A stretch of 64,000 bases of DNA from Cryptomeria japonica. Its lineage: Eukaryota; Streptophyta; Pinopsida; Cupressales; Cupressaceae. The stretch is from contig NC_081415.1 of NCBI RefSeq assembly GCF_030272615.1, positions 374,743,392-374,807,391 of the forward strand, written 5' to 3'. The notes below the pieces were generated by a model. That model was given only the letters and a program-made list of their open reading frames with translations. It made no database searches and was not told the origin of the DNA. Positions within the stretch are counted from its first letter, which is position 1. The number at the start of each line of letters is the position of its first letter. The translations under genes and the position numbers were made by a program. Below are positions 1 through 11,315 of this stretch, in pieces.

Positions 1-372
1 AGCACATGGAAGTATTGTATGACTACCGGTTGGTAGTCTCAACTTCAGGGTTTCTGGTTTAAGTGCTTCAAGCCTGTGTGGCTCAACCGGTGACTTTGTG
101 TGATGAGTTAGCATGGTAACAAAGAACAGATCATGTTGCCACATAAGCCTTGTGCGCGTGAAGGATCTTGCATGAAGAAGATTGTTCCTATCTACCTCGG
201 GAATGTGAGAAGTCTGTAAAACGGTGATAACCTGTGATGGGTTATCAGCCGCCATAAAATCGGTGGAAATGGACGATGGAGAATGTCTTGAGATTGGATC
301 AAGAACTACCGCATTTAATGCAGTGTGCTCAACAGTCAGGATTGAACCGTTTGAATTCCTTAACCTAACAGG

Positions 373-390
373 TTTAGGGTTTAGGGTTTA
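373..390 (+). promoter_or_regulatory. Telo-box-like TTTAGGG repeat inside the LTR
   Basis: Two complete TTTAGGG units plus TTTA. The same 18 bases recur in the 3' LTR at 6314-6331. Telo-boxes are known promoter elements of plant housekeeping genes; a promoter role here is inference. Confidence 0.4.
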
Positions 391-642
391 TGCTACCAAC
401 TATCTGTTTTCCTATAAGGTCGATGTTGTGTCTCTTTTAGAGGTTGTTGGCAAAAGTTGTGTGTGTGTATCCAAGAGAAGGGATACATGATTTTTGCCAG
501 ACCAAAAGGAGAGAAGTGATACCTGCAGAGTGTAAGTGCAGAAGGTGAAGAGGAGCTTGAGTGGATCTGCATTGGCATTGAGTGTTGTTACCATATCATT
601 GTAATACCTGTTGATCTCTAACCACCTCAACAGTTGGAAAAT

Positions 643-810
643 CCCTTAACAGGGTAGCCTTAACCAGCTTGTTGTAAATCCTTTAACAGGGTAATTCAAA
701 GCTATTGAGTTCGAAATCCTTTACCTATTGAGTTCTTGAAATCCTCTAACAAGGTAACCTTTAATAAGGTTTAACCCTTAACCGGGTATTCTAGCCATCC
801 CTTAACCGGG
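643..810 (+). repeat. Cluster of short hairpins in the C1 LTR
   Basis: At least five short inverted units of the form CCCTTAACAGGG, CCTTTAACAGGG, CCTCTAACAAGG and CCCTTAACCGGG occur within about 170 bp, separated by unrelated sequence. The same cluster is in the 3' LTR at about 6584-6755. It lies where a retrotransposon leader or U3 would be; function is unknown. Confidence 0.7.
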
Positions 811-1351
811 TGACCTAACAGGATCGGTTCCTAGCAGAACCTATTGTAATGTCTCTAACCGGACAAGGCTCCTAACAGAGCGGACTTCTAAAGAGTTCAA
901 AAACAGCTTGTGGGTATTCATCCCCACCGTGGTTTTTCCCAGTTGGGTTTCCAAGTGAAAAATATGTGTGTCATGTGTGATGCTTTTATCTTGTGATGCT
1001 TTGCTATTGTCTGTCAAGCATATGATGGTTCTGTGTTTTATGCCTCTGTCAATAAAACATGTTGAACTAGCTGTTATTATGATCTGATGATAGATTACCT
1101 GTTTATGCATAAGGGTGAAATGGTAGTGTAGTCTTGAGTTAAGTGAAAAGCTAAGTGAGTAACCGGTTAATGCTTGTCTCAGTCATTCTTAGCTTTACGG
1201 GTTGCACTCTGTTTCAAACCAGTGTCACTATTTGTTAGTCATTTGAAGTGTCTGCTGTCAAACCGGTTTAGGACTGTATTTTTGTCTGTACTGATTTACC
1301 CCCCCTCTCAGTACTGGGTTAGTACTATCCGTTCATCATTGAGTTATCAAT

Positions 1352-1363
1352 TGGTATCAGAGC
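1352..1363 (+). other. Primer binding site of C1
   Basis: TGGTATCAGAGC lies three bases after the LTR end. It is complementary to the 3' end of initiator methionine tRNA, the usual primer of plant copia elements. Confidence 0.9.
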
Positions 1364-1420
1364 GTCCTCCAGGTCCTCTATGCTATAAGCTTAACTGCTT
1401 GAGGTAAAGATCCTAGTCTA

Positions 1421-2311
1421 ATGATGAAGAGGGAAGGTCCAAAGTTTAATAGAGAAAATTTCAGTATATGGAAAGACAAAATGAAGATATACATCAGAAG
1501 CATGGGTGCTCAACACTAGATCTATGTTGAGACTGCCTATGTTGTTCATACCAGTACTCTCACTGATGACCAAACGAGAGAGATGCAGGAGAATGGACAA
1601 GTTATGGAAGCCCTAATTAGTAGTTTATCTGACTTTGAGTTTATTGATGTTCAGGATAAGGTAAATCCCAAAGAGGTATGGGATACTCTTGAAAATATCT
1701 ATGGCGGTGATGAGCATGAAAAACATGCTAAGGAAGAAAGCCTTAGAGGGAAGTTTGAAGATATGCGGATGGTTGAAGGTGAGACCATTCAACAGTATGG
1801 AATAAGAATCAAAACTGTTGTTGGAGATATCAAGAGTGCAGGTGGTAAAATAGAAGATTCCACTGTGGTAAGCAAAGTCCTAAGATCCCTATTGCTGGTC
1901 TATGCAATAAAGGTTGCTGCTATTCAGGAGCTAAGATCAATAGACAAGACTAAGGTATCCCTAGAGTCCATCATTGCAAAGTTGACAACCTATGAGCTAA
2001 ATAGTTTCGATGGCAGTGTTCAAAAGACTGAATTAGCTTTTAAAGCTTCTGCAGTACCATCCAGAAAAGGAAAAGAAGCTAGCACTAGTGGTGAACCAAG
2101 ACAGGGTAGAGAAATGGATGATGAGGAGATTCTGATGGCATTTGAAGCTCTCCTTTCCAGGAAACTTTCTAAAGGAATCGACAAATATAGAGGTAAGCTA
2201 CCTTTGAAATGCTTTTTTTGTAACCGGATAGGACATATTGTTGTAAACTATCCTAATGGTGACAACAAGGACAAACCGGAAAGGTTCAAGAAATTCAAAG
2301 GAGGAAACTAG
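1421..2311 (+). pseudogene. C1 gag (capsid/nucleocapsid), decayed
   Basis: The frame begins at the ATG at 1421 and matches a copia UBN2-type gag, but a TAG at 1517-1519 cuts it after 32 codons; it then stays open to a second TAG at 2309-2311. Near the end is a zinc knuckle of the CX2CX4HX4C type (about 2209-2250) in which the last cysteine is replaced by tyrosine, so the knuckle is probably broken. An acidic and lysine-rich tail follows and the frame runs on into pol past the stop. The protein would package the element RNA if intact. Confidence 0.88.
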
Positions 2312-5300
2312 AGAAACTATTTTGTGGCAGTTGATGAAGGTGTCATAGATGAAGAATCAGAGGATGAAGAAAATGAAGATATTGTGTTTGTTGTTGTTAA
2401 GGAAGATGTGTCAGACAAGAAGGCTCTTGTCTCCCGGTTTGATAATTCCAATGAGTGGATCATTGACAGTGGTTGTTCTCACCATATGATTGGTGACCGG
2501 AGCAAGTTTCTATCCTTAGAGGAGTATGATGGTGGTGTGGTTCGCTTTGGCAATGATGCACCATGCATGGTCAAAGGCAGAGGGTCTATCTCTCTAAATG
2601 GAAAGAGTAGTGCTGACAATGTGTATTGGGTTGATGGTCTTAGACACAACCTTCTAACTGTTGCCCAGCTGAATGACAATGGCCTCACTCTGGAATTCAA
2701 GAATGGAGTTTGTAGAATCAAAGGAAAGAATGGTGAATTGGTGGCCACCGGCATGCAGACCAAAGGTAACCTATTTCAGTTGAATGCAAATATAAGTACA
2801 TGTCTTATGGCTAAATTTGTTGATAGCTGGATATGGCACAGGAGACTCTGCCATGTAAACTTTGATAGCATTGTGAAGGCTAGTAAGATCAAGGCAGTTA
2901 GAGGGTTGCCGATGCTAAGCAAACTGAATAATACCTTGTGCAGAGAGTGTCAATTGGGGAAAATGTCTTCCTCAACCATTAAAGGTAAATCTTTCACTGC
3001 TGACAACTTGCTTGACCTTGTGCATATTGATTTGTGTGGTCCTATGAAAACTAGAAGTGTGCAGGGTGATAGGTACTTCATGATTCTCACTGATGACTGC
3101 TCAAGAATGATGTGGGTCACTTTCTTGAAAGACAAGTTTGAAGCCTTTGTAAAGTTCAAAGCTTTCAGAGCATTAGTGGAGAAGGAAAGCGGTAAAAGGA
3201 TCAAGTGCCTGAGAACTGATCAAGGAGGGGAATTCACTTTCGGTGAATTCAACAAGTACTGTGAAGAACATTGCATCAAGAGGCAATTGTCTGCCCCCTG
3301 GACTCCACAACAGAATGGCCAGCAGAGAGGAATAACGGGACTGCGGTTGAAGCAGCTAGAACCATGTTGTTCCAAGGAAAGGTAGCTCACACCTTTTGGA
3401 GAGAAGCGATGAGCACTACAGTCTACATAATGAACCGGGTACTCATTAAGAAAGGTAAGGATAAAACTCCTTATGAGTATTGGACCGGTAAGACACCTGT
3501 GGTTAGCTACTTTAGAGTGTTTGGTAGCAAATGTTACATTAAGAGGAGTGAACACCAGAGCAAATTTGATGTGAAATGTGATGAGGGAATATTCCTAAGA
3601 TATTCCACCAAGAGCAAAGCTCTCAAGTGTTTCAACAATAGGACTCAGAGAATTATGGAAAGCATCAATGTAAGAGTTGATGAAACCTATGAGAAAACTG
3701 AGGAAACCGACAGTGAGCAAGCGGTAAACGAACCAGTTGCAACCTTCTGGGAACCGGTTAACAGCCAACCGAGTACGAGTAACAATGTTCCTACACTGAC
3801 AAATGTAGATGTTGATACTGATGGAGATGAGGATGATGAAGAAAAGAAAGAGGAATCTATCAAGACCATTCCTCGGTATGTCAAGCTGAATCATGATCCT
3901 AAGCAGATCATAGGAGATAAGGATGCAGGAATCCTTACAAGAAGAAAGGTCAGAGAAAACTCATGTATGATATCTGAATTTGAGCCTAAATCATTCAAAG
4001 AGGCACATAAGGATGAAGACTAGATCAAGGCAATGGAAGAGGAACTTGACAAATAGAGAAAAATGGTACATGGTCTTTGGTATCCAGACCGGAGCACAAA
4101 AATGTCATTGGTACTAAATGGGTTTTCAGAAATAAGCTGAATGAGGATGGCATAGTGATTAGGAACAAAGCCAAATTAGTGTGCAAAGGATATGCTCAAG
4201 AAGAAGGAGAAGACTATGGAAAAACCTTTGCTCTCGTAGCCAGATTGGAAGGAGTCTGTATGCTTCTTGCATATGCAGTTTTAAAGGTTTCAAAGTATAT
4301 CAAATGGATGTAAAATCTGCATTCCTAAATGGTGTACTTGAAGAGGAGGTGTATATTGAGCAACCATATGGGTTTGCCCTATCTGAAGATAGTGACATGG
4401 TATGTAGGCTACATAAAGCCTTATATGGACTAAAGCAGACACCTAGAGCATGGTATGAACATCTACATTCCCATCTTGTGAAGATTGAATTTGAGAGAAC
4501 AAGTGAAGATAGTAATATCTACTTGAAGTCTGAAGGAGATCAGATCCTGATTTGTGAGGTATTTGTTGATGACATTATCTTTGGTGGAGATGACAAGATG
4601 AGTCATGTGTTTGTAGATGAGATGAAGAAAGAGTTTGAAATGTCACTCATAGGGGAGATTAAATTCTTCATTGGACTGCATATCCAACAGATGAAGGATG
4701 TAATCTTTATCACTTAGTCCAAGTATGTCAAAGAGGTGTTGAAGACCTTTGGCATGGAAGATAGAAAACCGGTTGGTACTCTGATGGTGACTGGTTGTAA
4801 ACTATCTAAAGAAGACGACTCGGAATTGGTTGATGAGAAGGAATACCGATCAATGATTGGTAAGTTGCATTATGTAGTGCATAGCAGACCAGATATTGCA
4901 CATGCAGTTGGCATTACTACAAGATTCTAGAAAAGCCCAAGAGAATCTCACTTGGTTGCAGTCAAGCAGATTCTTAGGTATCTGAAGGGAACTATTGACT
5001 GTGGATTGTGGTATCCTTATAGAAAGGATTTCAACTTGAAAGTATACACAGATGCCGATTGGGCAGGCAATATAGATGACCGAAAAAGCACAACCGGTGG
5101 TGCATTCTTTCTCGGTTGTAGACTGGTCTCATGGATGAGTAAGAAGCAGAGTTGTATCTCTCAGTCTACAGTGGAAGTAGAGTATGTTGCAGCTTTCATG
5201 AACTACACTCAGACAATCTGGATGAAGCATGTATTAAATGGCTTCAAAGTTCCTGTATCTGAACCGGTAAGTATATCTTGTGATAACACAAGTGCTATCA

Positions 5301-5503
5301 ATATCTCAAAGAATCCGGTTTTACACTCTAGAACCAAACATTTTGAACTTAAGTATCATTTCCTGAGGGAAAAGGTTTAGAACAAAGAGATTGCACTGGA
5401 ACATGTTTCCAGTCAGGAGCAATTAGCAAATATATTCACCAAGCCTCTCCCAAAGGCTACATTTATGTACTTAAGAGGTGAATTAGGGGTGTTGCCCCTT
5501 TAG
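2312..5503 (+). pseudogene. C1 pol: protease, integrase, reverse transcriptase, RNase H, decayed
   Basis: Domains in order: aspartic protease with WIIDSGCSHHM (about 2455-2490); a GAG-pre-integrase HHCC zinc motif (about 2830-2950); integrase core with HIDLCGP and RTDQGGEF, its glutamate present only in a shifted frame after a one-base loss near 3315; reverse transcriptase starting near 4060 with active-site FVDD at 4562-4573; RNase H with TDADW, an STVEVEY glutamate and SCDNTS (about 5045-5330). Interruptions: TAG at 4021-4023, 4715-4717, 4928-4930 and 5378-5380, and frameshifts near 3315, 4054 and 4280. All stops caused by substitution are TAG. Catalytic residues are largely kept, so the copy is not ancient, but it is non-functional. 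Confidence 0.92.
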
Positions 5504-5746
5504 GAGGTAAACTAAAGATATATGCTCCACATCAGTCAGGTATTGCATAGTCAAATTTTTCTTCAAGATTGATGTGTTGAAGGATGCTACTCCTCAGGGG
5601 GAGCAACATAATGGAACAGGGAATCTTGTGCCTCCACTTTGGCATTGTTGTCAAAGGGGGAGAAGATGTGAAGTGGAGAAGATATCTGCAGAAAATGGGG
5701 AGAAGATGTGAAGCGGAGAAGATATCTTTGTTTATTGCCATCAATG

Positions 5747-5760
5747 TCAAAGGGGGAGAT
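5747..5760 (+). other. Polypurine tract of C1
   Basis: A run of A and G (AAAGGGGGAGA) lies directly before the TGTTGG start of the 3' LTR. This is where plus-strand DNA synthesis starts in LTR retrotransposons. Two similar G-rich stretches (near 5597 and 5656) lie upstream. Confidence 0.85.
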
Positions 5761-7293
5761 TGTTGGCATTATGTGAACTGGTATGAGGATATAATGACAT
5801 TGTATGTTGTCATTGATGTCAATATGCTGAAGAAGTGAGAACCGACATATGAGAGAATCGATATAACAATATGAACTGACATTTGTGCCAAAGTGAAGCG
5901 GTGTGTTTGTTCATGATGAACTGACATATAGTTATGAGAACCGGCACATGGAAGTATTGTATGACTACCGGTTGGTAGTCTCAACTTCAGGGTTTCTGGT
6001 TTAAGTGCTTCAAGCCTGTGTGGCTCAACCAGTGACTTTGTGTGATGAGTTAGCATGGTAACAAAGAACAGATCGTGTTGCCACGTAAGCCTTGTGCACG
6101 TGAAGGATCTTGCATGAAGGAGATTGTTCCTATCTACCTCGGGAATGTGAGAAGTCTGTAAAACAGTGATAACGTGTGATGGGTTATCAGCCGCCATAAA
6201 ATCAGTGGAAATGGATGATGAAAAATGTCTTGAGATTGGATCAAGAATTGCTGCATTTAATGCAGTGTGCTCAACAGTCAGGATTTAACCGTTTGAATTT
6301 CTTAACCTAACAGGTTTAGGGTTTAGGGTTTATGCTACCGACCTATCTGTTTTCATATAAGGTCGATGTTGTGTCTCTTTCTGAGGTTGTTGGCAAAAGT
6401 TGTGTGTGTGTATCCAAGAGAAGGGATATGTGATTCTTGCTAGACCAAAAGGAGAGAAATGATACCTGCAAAGTGTAAGTGCAGAAGGTGAAGAGGAGCT
6501 TGAGCGGATCTGCATTGGCATTGAGTGCTGTTACCAAATCATTGTAATACTTGTTGATCTCTAAACACCTCAACAATTGGAAAATCCCTTAACAGGGTAG
6601 CCTTAACCGGCTTGCTGTAAATCCTTTAACAGGGTAATTCAAAGCTATTGAGTTCGAAATCCTTTAACTATTGAGTTCTTGAAATCCTCTAACAAGGTAA
6701 CTTTTAATAGGGTTTAACCCTTAACCGGGTATTCTAGCCATCCCTTAACCGGGTGATCCCTAACAGGATCGGTTCCTAGCAGAACCTATTGTAATGTCTC
6801 TAATTGGACAAGGCTCCTAACAGAGCATACTTCTAAAGAGTTCAAAAATAGCTTGTGGGTATTCATCCCCACCGTAGTTTTTTCCAGTTGGGTTTCCAAG
6901 TGAAAAAATGTGTGTCATGTGTGATGCTTTTATCTTGTGATGCTTTGCTATTGTCTGTCAAGCATATGATGTTTCTGTGTTTTATGCCTCTCAATAAAAC
7001 ATGTTGAACTAGCTGTTATTATGATCTGATGATAGATTACCTGTTTATGCATAAGGGTGAAATGGTAGTGTAGTCTTGAGTTAAGTGAAAAGCTAAGTGA
7101 GTAACCGGTTAATGCTTGTCTCAGTCATTCTTAGCTTTACCGGTTGCACTCTGTTTCAAACCAGTGTCACTGTTTGCCAGTCATTTGAAGTGTCTGCCGT
7201 CAAACCAGTTTAGGACTGTATTTTTGTCTGTACTGATTCACCCCCCCCCTCTCAGTACCGGGTTAGTACTATCCGTTCATCATTGAGTTATCA
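5761..7293 (+). repeat. 3' LTR of C1
   Basis: A complete 1,533-bp LTR, TG...CA, homologous to 1-1349. It keeps the telo-box (6314-6331), the hairpin cluster and a C-rich run just before the end. The five bases after it are GATAT; the matching left copy is outside the window. Confidence 0.93.
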
Positions 7294-7873
7294 GATATTT
7301 CATAGACGAACACTTCCAAATATGTAGATCTTATGTAGGATGCTTTGCATCATTTTTACAATTATAGAACTATTCTATGTCAATGTTAAATTGACCTTGC
7401 TTGCATATATGAACTTTGTTGGTTTATATGTTTGTAGCTTAACCCCTTAAATATTTACATTTGTATTTGCAAAAGGATTACATTTACAGACTTTGTTAAG
7501 AAGATTATTAGTTGGGAGATCAAACCTCTATTATCAAGTCAATTATAAATTAAAGATAATAGATAACATACAATAATGTTTGATTATATTAATATAATTA
7601 TAATAATACAATAATTATATCTTTAAATACACACCTTAATAAATTGAAATATTATTTATCAATGTACGAGAAAGATTAATTGGTCAATTTTATGTTAAAA
7701 TATGTTTTCTGTAGTATGTGTCTTAATCTGAAAATCTACAACTTTTGTTAACTTTCCGTGGTCAAACAGATCACGAGGAGCTTCTAGCTTTGACGAGTCG
7801 TAACAGGCTATGTAATGGCCAAGCTTTTGCTTATAGGAACACAGTTCAGAGGGTAGAGAGTAAAGAATAGAAA
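7294..7873 (+). promoter_or_regulatory. Upstream region of the RCC1-like gene
   Basis: AT-rich sequence between the C1 LTR and the first ATG of the RCC1-like gene. No clear TATA box was fixed. A TAG stop lies in frame two codons before the ATG, so translation does not start further upstream in that frame. The copia LTR now sits only 580 bp from the start codon and could contribute promoter activity (inference). Confidence 0.35.
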
Positions 7874-8111
7874 ATGGGGAGCAGAGGAAGCGTGAGGTGT
7901 CGTGACATGGCCCACAAGTTGGTTCGTTGGGGGCGTGGGATAGGCAGTAGCAGTGGCGAAAAGAAAAAGAGATGGGCAGCCCTGTGGGGCAACGGTGACT
8001 ATGGGCGATTGGGGTTGGGGTCGCTCCAGTCGCGATGGGAGCCCACACTGAGCCTCTGCTCTTCCCCTTCCTCCATTGCCTGTGGCGGTGCGCATACCCT
8101 CCTCCTCACTG
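7874..8111 (+). CDS. RCC1-repeat protein, exon 1
   Basis: First exon of a gene for an RCC1/UVR8/RUG-type beta-propeller protein. The 79 codons contain WGNGDYGRLGLGS and CGGAHTLLLT, which match the start and end of an RCC1 blade. The exon ends one base into a codon at a GTCAGT donor (8112). Joined to exon 2 the frame is kept and the blade boundary reads HTLLLTEQGRV, the usual wording of the family. RCC1-like plant proteins act as scaffolds or exchange-factor relatives in the nucleus, chloroplast or mitochondria; the N-terminus is basic, and an organelle signal is possible but not proven. The start is the first ATG after an in-frame stop. Confidence 0.8.
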
Positions 8112-11100
8112 GTCAGTATCCCTTTCCTCTCTATCTATCTCCAATTTCACTTTCTTGGCATGCACTCTGCCAGAGATATACTATCAATGTTCCAAAGGCT
8201 GTTCAAATATGATGTTAGATGATCCGGGGAAGAAATTGACAGGGTAAGAAGACTCAATTTCTGTCTTTCAGCGTTGTTTGTCAACAATATTGAAAAAATC
8301 TATGAAGGAATAGGTGTCTCCGGAGGTCCCTCGAAAGAATGAAAGAGGGGATAAGAGGAGGATGATATGCACCTATTGTGGCAAATCATGCCATCTTGTG
8401 AATTATGGTTTTTATAGGCAGTGAGATCATTCATGTTCTTAAAAGAATATAGAGCAGACAAAAACAAATGATCTATGCAAATTTAATTCAACGAAAAATA
8501 TACAAGGCTCAAAACTTTGTTGATTTATTTGTGGAAGGAAATGTACATTTATAAGGAAGAAATCAAAATCGAATGCAAAACTGATATCTATCTAACTGTA
8601 AACTAACAACCAATTGCTGATTAACTAAATTATAATTAAACAATGTTCATTATTCTTTGAGTCTTTCCCATAACGAACAATGAGAATTGCTAAACGAATG
8701 TGGGTTTTTTTTTCTCTCCCCATGACGAAGATTTGGAAGAACTCGAAGCAGATCTCAAAGGTTCTGCAACTGGTCATGAGCAGGGGGCTGAGTATATCAG
8801 TGATTTGATGCTCTATAGGACAGTCGACAAGCTCAATTAGTTCATGGCGAACCAAGTTGCCAATATAGTGATGCTGAATTTCAATGTGCTTGGTCTAGCT
8901 GTGAAGCACGAGATTTTTACTCATTTGTATAGTTTTCTGGTCATCACAGTACGACACAGTGGAGCCGTTTTGTATGTTCTACATATCCTTTCACAATAGC
9001 CTCAACCATACTACTTGGCAAATTGTAAATGTGGGCGGCTTCATTCTCAGCCTATGCGGTAGAAAGTAATATATTAGGCTTCTAAGAAAATACCATAAAA
9101 CAAAAACTAAAGGTATACTTGAATTAGACTTTTGATCATCTGTACAACTTGCCCAATTTGAATTTGTCTATCCAAGCCTCTGTATGTTGAAAGTGGAGAT
9201 CATTAACAATGCTCCTTTCAGATACTAACTCCAATGTGTCTCGCCTTAAGGCGACACATGAACTCAAATACCAAGCTTACTGCATAGGTGATATCATGCC
9301 CTTAGGTAGCAGTCAAGTAGATCAAACTATCAATCAATCGTTGATATAGTGGTATCCACTGGATTAAACTCATCTGAAGTGGACAACTTAAGTCTGAAGA
9401 CAATAGATGTGGCAATAGATGCTGCAATCATATGGTGGTAATATGGTTGCTTCTATCCTACAGTTCCGCAGATTCCCTTTTATGCTTGAAGGCCTCTAGA
9501 TTCCACTTAAACACTTCTAACCTTTCTAGAGGGTCAGTCACAACTAAGAAAAGAAAGTTGAGTTCCATTTGTTAACCAAGAAAAGAACCCACCCAAAGGA
9601 GTTTTGTATGTGGCGTCTGGGTACATATTGTTGGTGTTTTAAATTGCTACTATAAACATTGCACATTTTATTTTTTGCGCTTTGGAGTGAAGATGAAATA
9701 ACTAAAGAAAACCCGATCTCTCTATTTTTAATATTAGAGTTTAGAGCACAAGACTTGAAAATCTCCTATCTCACCAATGAGTTTGTTTAGTTTTGCAATA
9801 CTAAACTGCAAGATGATTTAATATTTGAGATCATCAGCATCACATCCACAATTTGATTGGTTTTAACACAACACAAGAATGAAGGATAAGCAAACACCAT
9901 GAAACACACAAAATTGCTTAATGAGCTTGAAAGTAAATTCATCGCAAAGCTCATATAAAAATTCTATGAATGGATTTCTTCCGTGCATGGGTACAACACT
10001 ATAATCTTAATTTAAATGGAAATGTTGGCAGCGTAAGCAAGCTTCAACTTCACATTCATTACACACAAGAGACATTAATTGACTTAAAACTTGAGTGACA
10101 ATTTCCGCAACATAAGTCTATGTTCAACTATAATTGCAATTTGTGTAAATGACATGTATTTATAGTTTTGTAGTTGTAGCTTCTTGAAGCTTCAAAAATA
10201 ACAATCTTCATCCCTTAGAAAATAATAGTAATTACTAATTTGCAACTTCAATCTTCAAAAATAATATAAATTTGTAATTCCAGCACATTATTTCCATTTT
10301 TGCTTCTCATCGTGGGTGTCACTTTGAAGGGAGGGCTTAGATTCATCATCTTTTTTTCATTTATTTTATTTTGTTTGCCTCTCATCCTTGACTTGGGCCC
10401 TTAGATTAACTTGGGTGCCACATAATCAAGGAATTAAGCAGATTATTCACAAAAATGTTTTGAATTATGAAGGTTAACTGTGAGCTTGTAGTGAAGTGTA
10501 GTACATGGCATGATCTCAGTGCACTATCAGCATTTGTATATGTGTAAAATTAAATAGGGCCTCAGGCTCTTTAGTTAATATCTTTTGAAATACTTTCTTG
10601 TATTATTTATGCCTTGGCAATTTTCATCGGTACTAGTTAACCTCTGAAGTTGAATGCAATCGAGCATATTTTGAAGCATTTAACATATTGTTCCATGGAA
10701 TACTCTAGCGCTTAGCATATTATTTAATATGGAATTTCAATCTTGAACCTCTATCTGCTTGAATCTAAGATTAATCGTGTTTATTTAAAGCTTGTTTTGA
10801 AAGTCCTTTGATTTGTGCTATTTTACTAAGAATTGCTTAAGTGGTCAACATCATCACCCTTGTTTTTCTTCTGCTTTAGATAATCTATTCCTCTACTCAC
10901 TACCATTACTTAGCATTAGAATAGTGAAACGAGCCTAAATCTGGATTTTGCTCTGAATTTGAAACAAATCAGAGCTTCTCATTGTCATGACCTGACTGTG
11001 GACGCATGTAATCAGACAGGTGGAGGTGTGAATACATAGTATTCCAATATATGCACATGTTGTATTGTTAGTCTAAATTAAATTCAATTGTATTTCACTT

Positions 11101-11238
11101 ATATTTTGTAGACTCTTGATTTGAGTTATGAATATGTAAGTTCATACACATTTGATGTATACATTTTATCTATTATATTATCTACCAAAGACTAGGTTCG
11201 ATGATCCTTCATTTGACATTTTTTCTAATCTTAAGCAG
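8112..11238 (+). other. Intron 1 of the RCC1-like gene (3.1 kb)
   Basis: Bounded by a GTCAGT donor and a TTAAGCAG acceptor, phase 1. It holds a degraded antisense copia fragment (about 8625-9500) and a short plus-strand stretch near 8330-8420 that resembles a gag zinc knuckle (CTYCGKSCH). From about 9500 to 11238 only AT-rich sequence without a recognisable gene or repeat was seen. Confidence 0.7.
8625..9500 (-). pseudogene. Degraded copia RNase H fragment
   Basis: On the minus strand 8625-8855 encodes VRHELIELVDCPIEHQITDI, matching the copia RNase H tail (form: ELV...IELVYCPTEEQ.ADI). Upstream in that strand (to about 9500) scattered pieces fit the RNase H and reverse transcriptase end, with many stops. 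No LTR was found for it. A very old remnant inside intron 1. Confidence 0.6.
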
Positions 11239-11315
11239 AACAAGGGCGTGTCCTTGCAACTGGCCTGAATGATTATGGGCAACTAGGAGTACCTTTTGGA
11301 ACAAGATATACTCAG
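11239..11315 (+). CDS. RCC1-repeat protein, exon 2
   Basis: A 77-base exon between AG (11238) and a GTAAAT donor (11316). It completes the split codon of exon 1 and encodes GRVLATGLNDYGQLGVPFG, the start of the second RCC1 blade. It ends in phase 0. Family members have about seven blades, so most of the protein is still missing. No further exon was recognised between 11316 and the window end, so either intron 2 is longer than 52.7 kb or the gene is broken by the repeats that follow. Confidence 0.78.

Larger units (their letters stand above)
1..1349 (+). repeat. 5' LTR of C1 (partial)
   Basis: Aligns along its whole length with 5943-7293, differing by scattered substitutions and very small indels. 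It ends in a C-rich tract, then TTATCA. It contains a telomere-like TTTAGGG pair at 373-390 and a cluster of short hairpins at 643-810. Confidence 0.93.
1..7293 (+). mobile_element. Ty1/copia LTR retrotransposon C1, 5' end cut by window
   Basis: Two long direct repeats bound a copia-type gag-pol region. The right LTR starts TGTTGGCATT at 5761, right after a purine tract, and ends TTATCA at 7293. The left LTR ends with the same TTATCA at 1349 and is followed by a methionine-tRNA type primer site. Window base 1 aligns to about 5943, so roughly 182 bp of the left LTR and the left target duplication lie outside the window. Domain order is gag, protease, integrase, reverse transcriptase, RNase H, which is the copia order. 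The reading frame carries six TAG stops and three frameshifts, so this copy cannot make its own proteins. It lies in the same orientation as the RCC1 gene whose start codon is 581 bp downstream. Confidence 0.93.

Noticed and set aside
373-390. Interstitial telomere
   Set aside because: Only two TTTAGGG units, and repeated in both LTRs, so part of the element.
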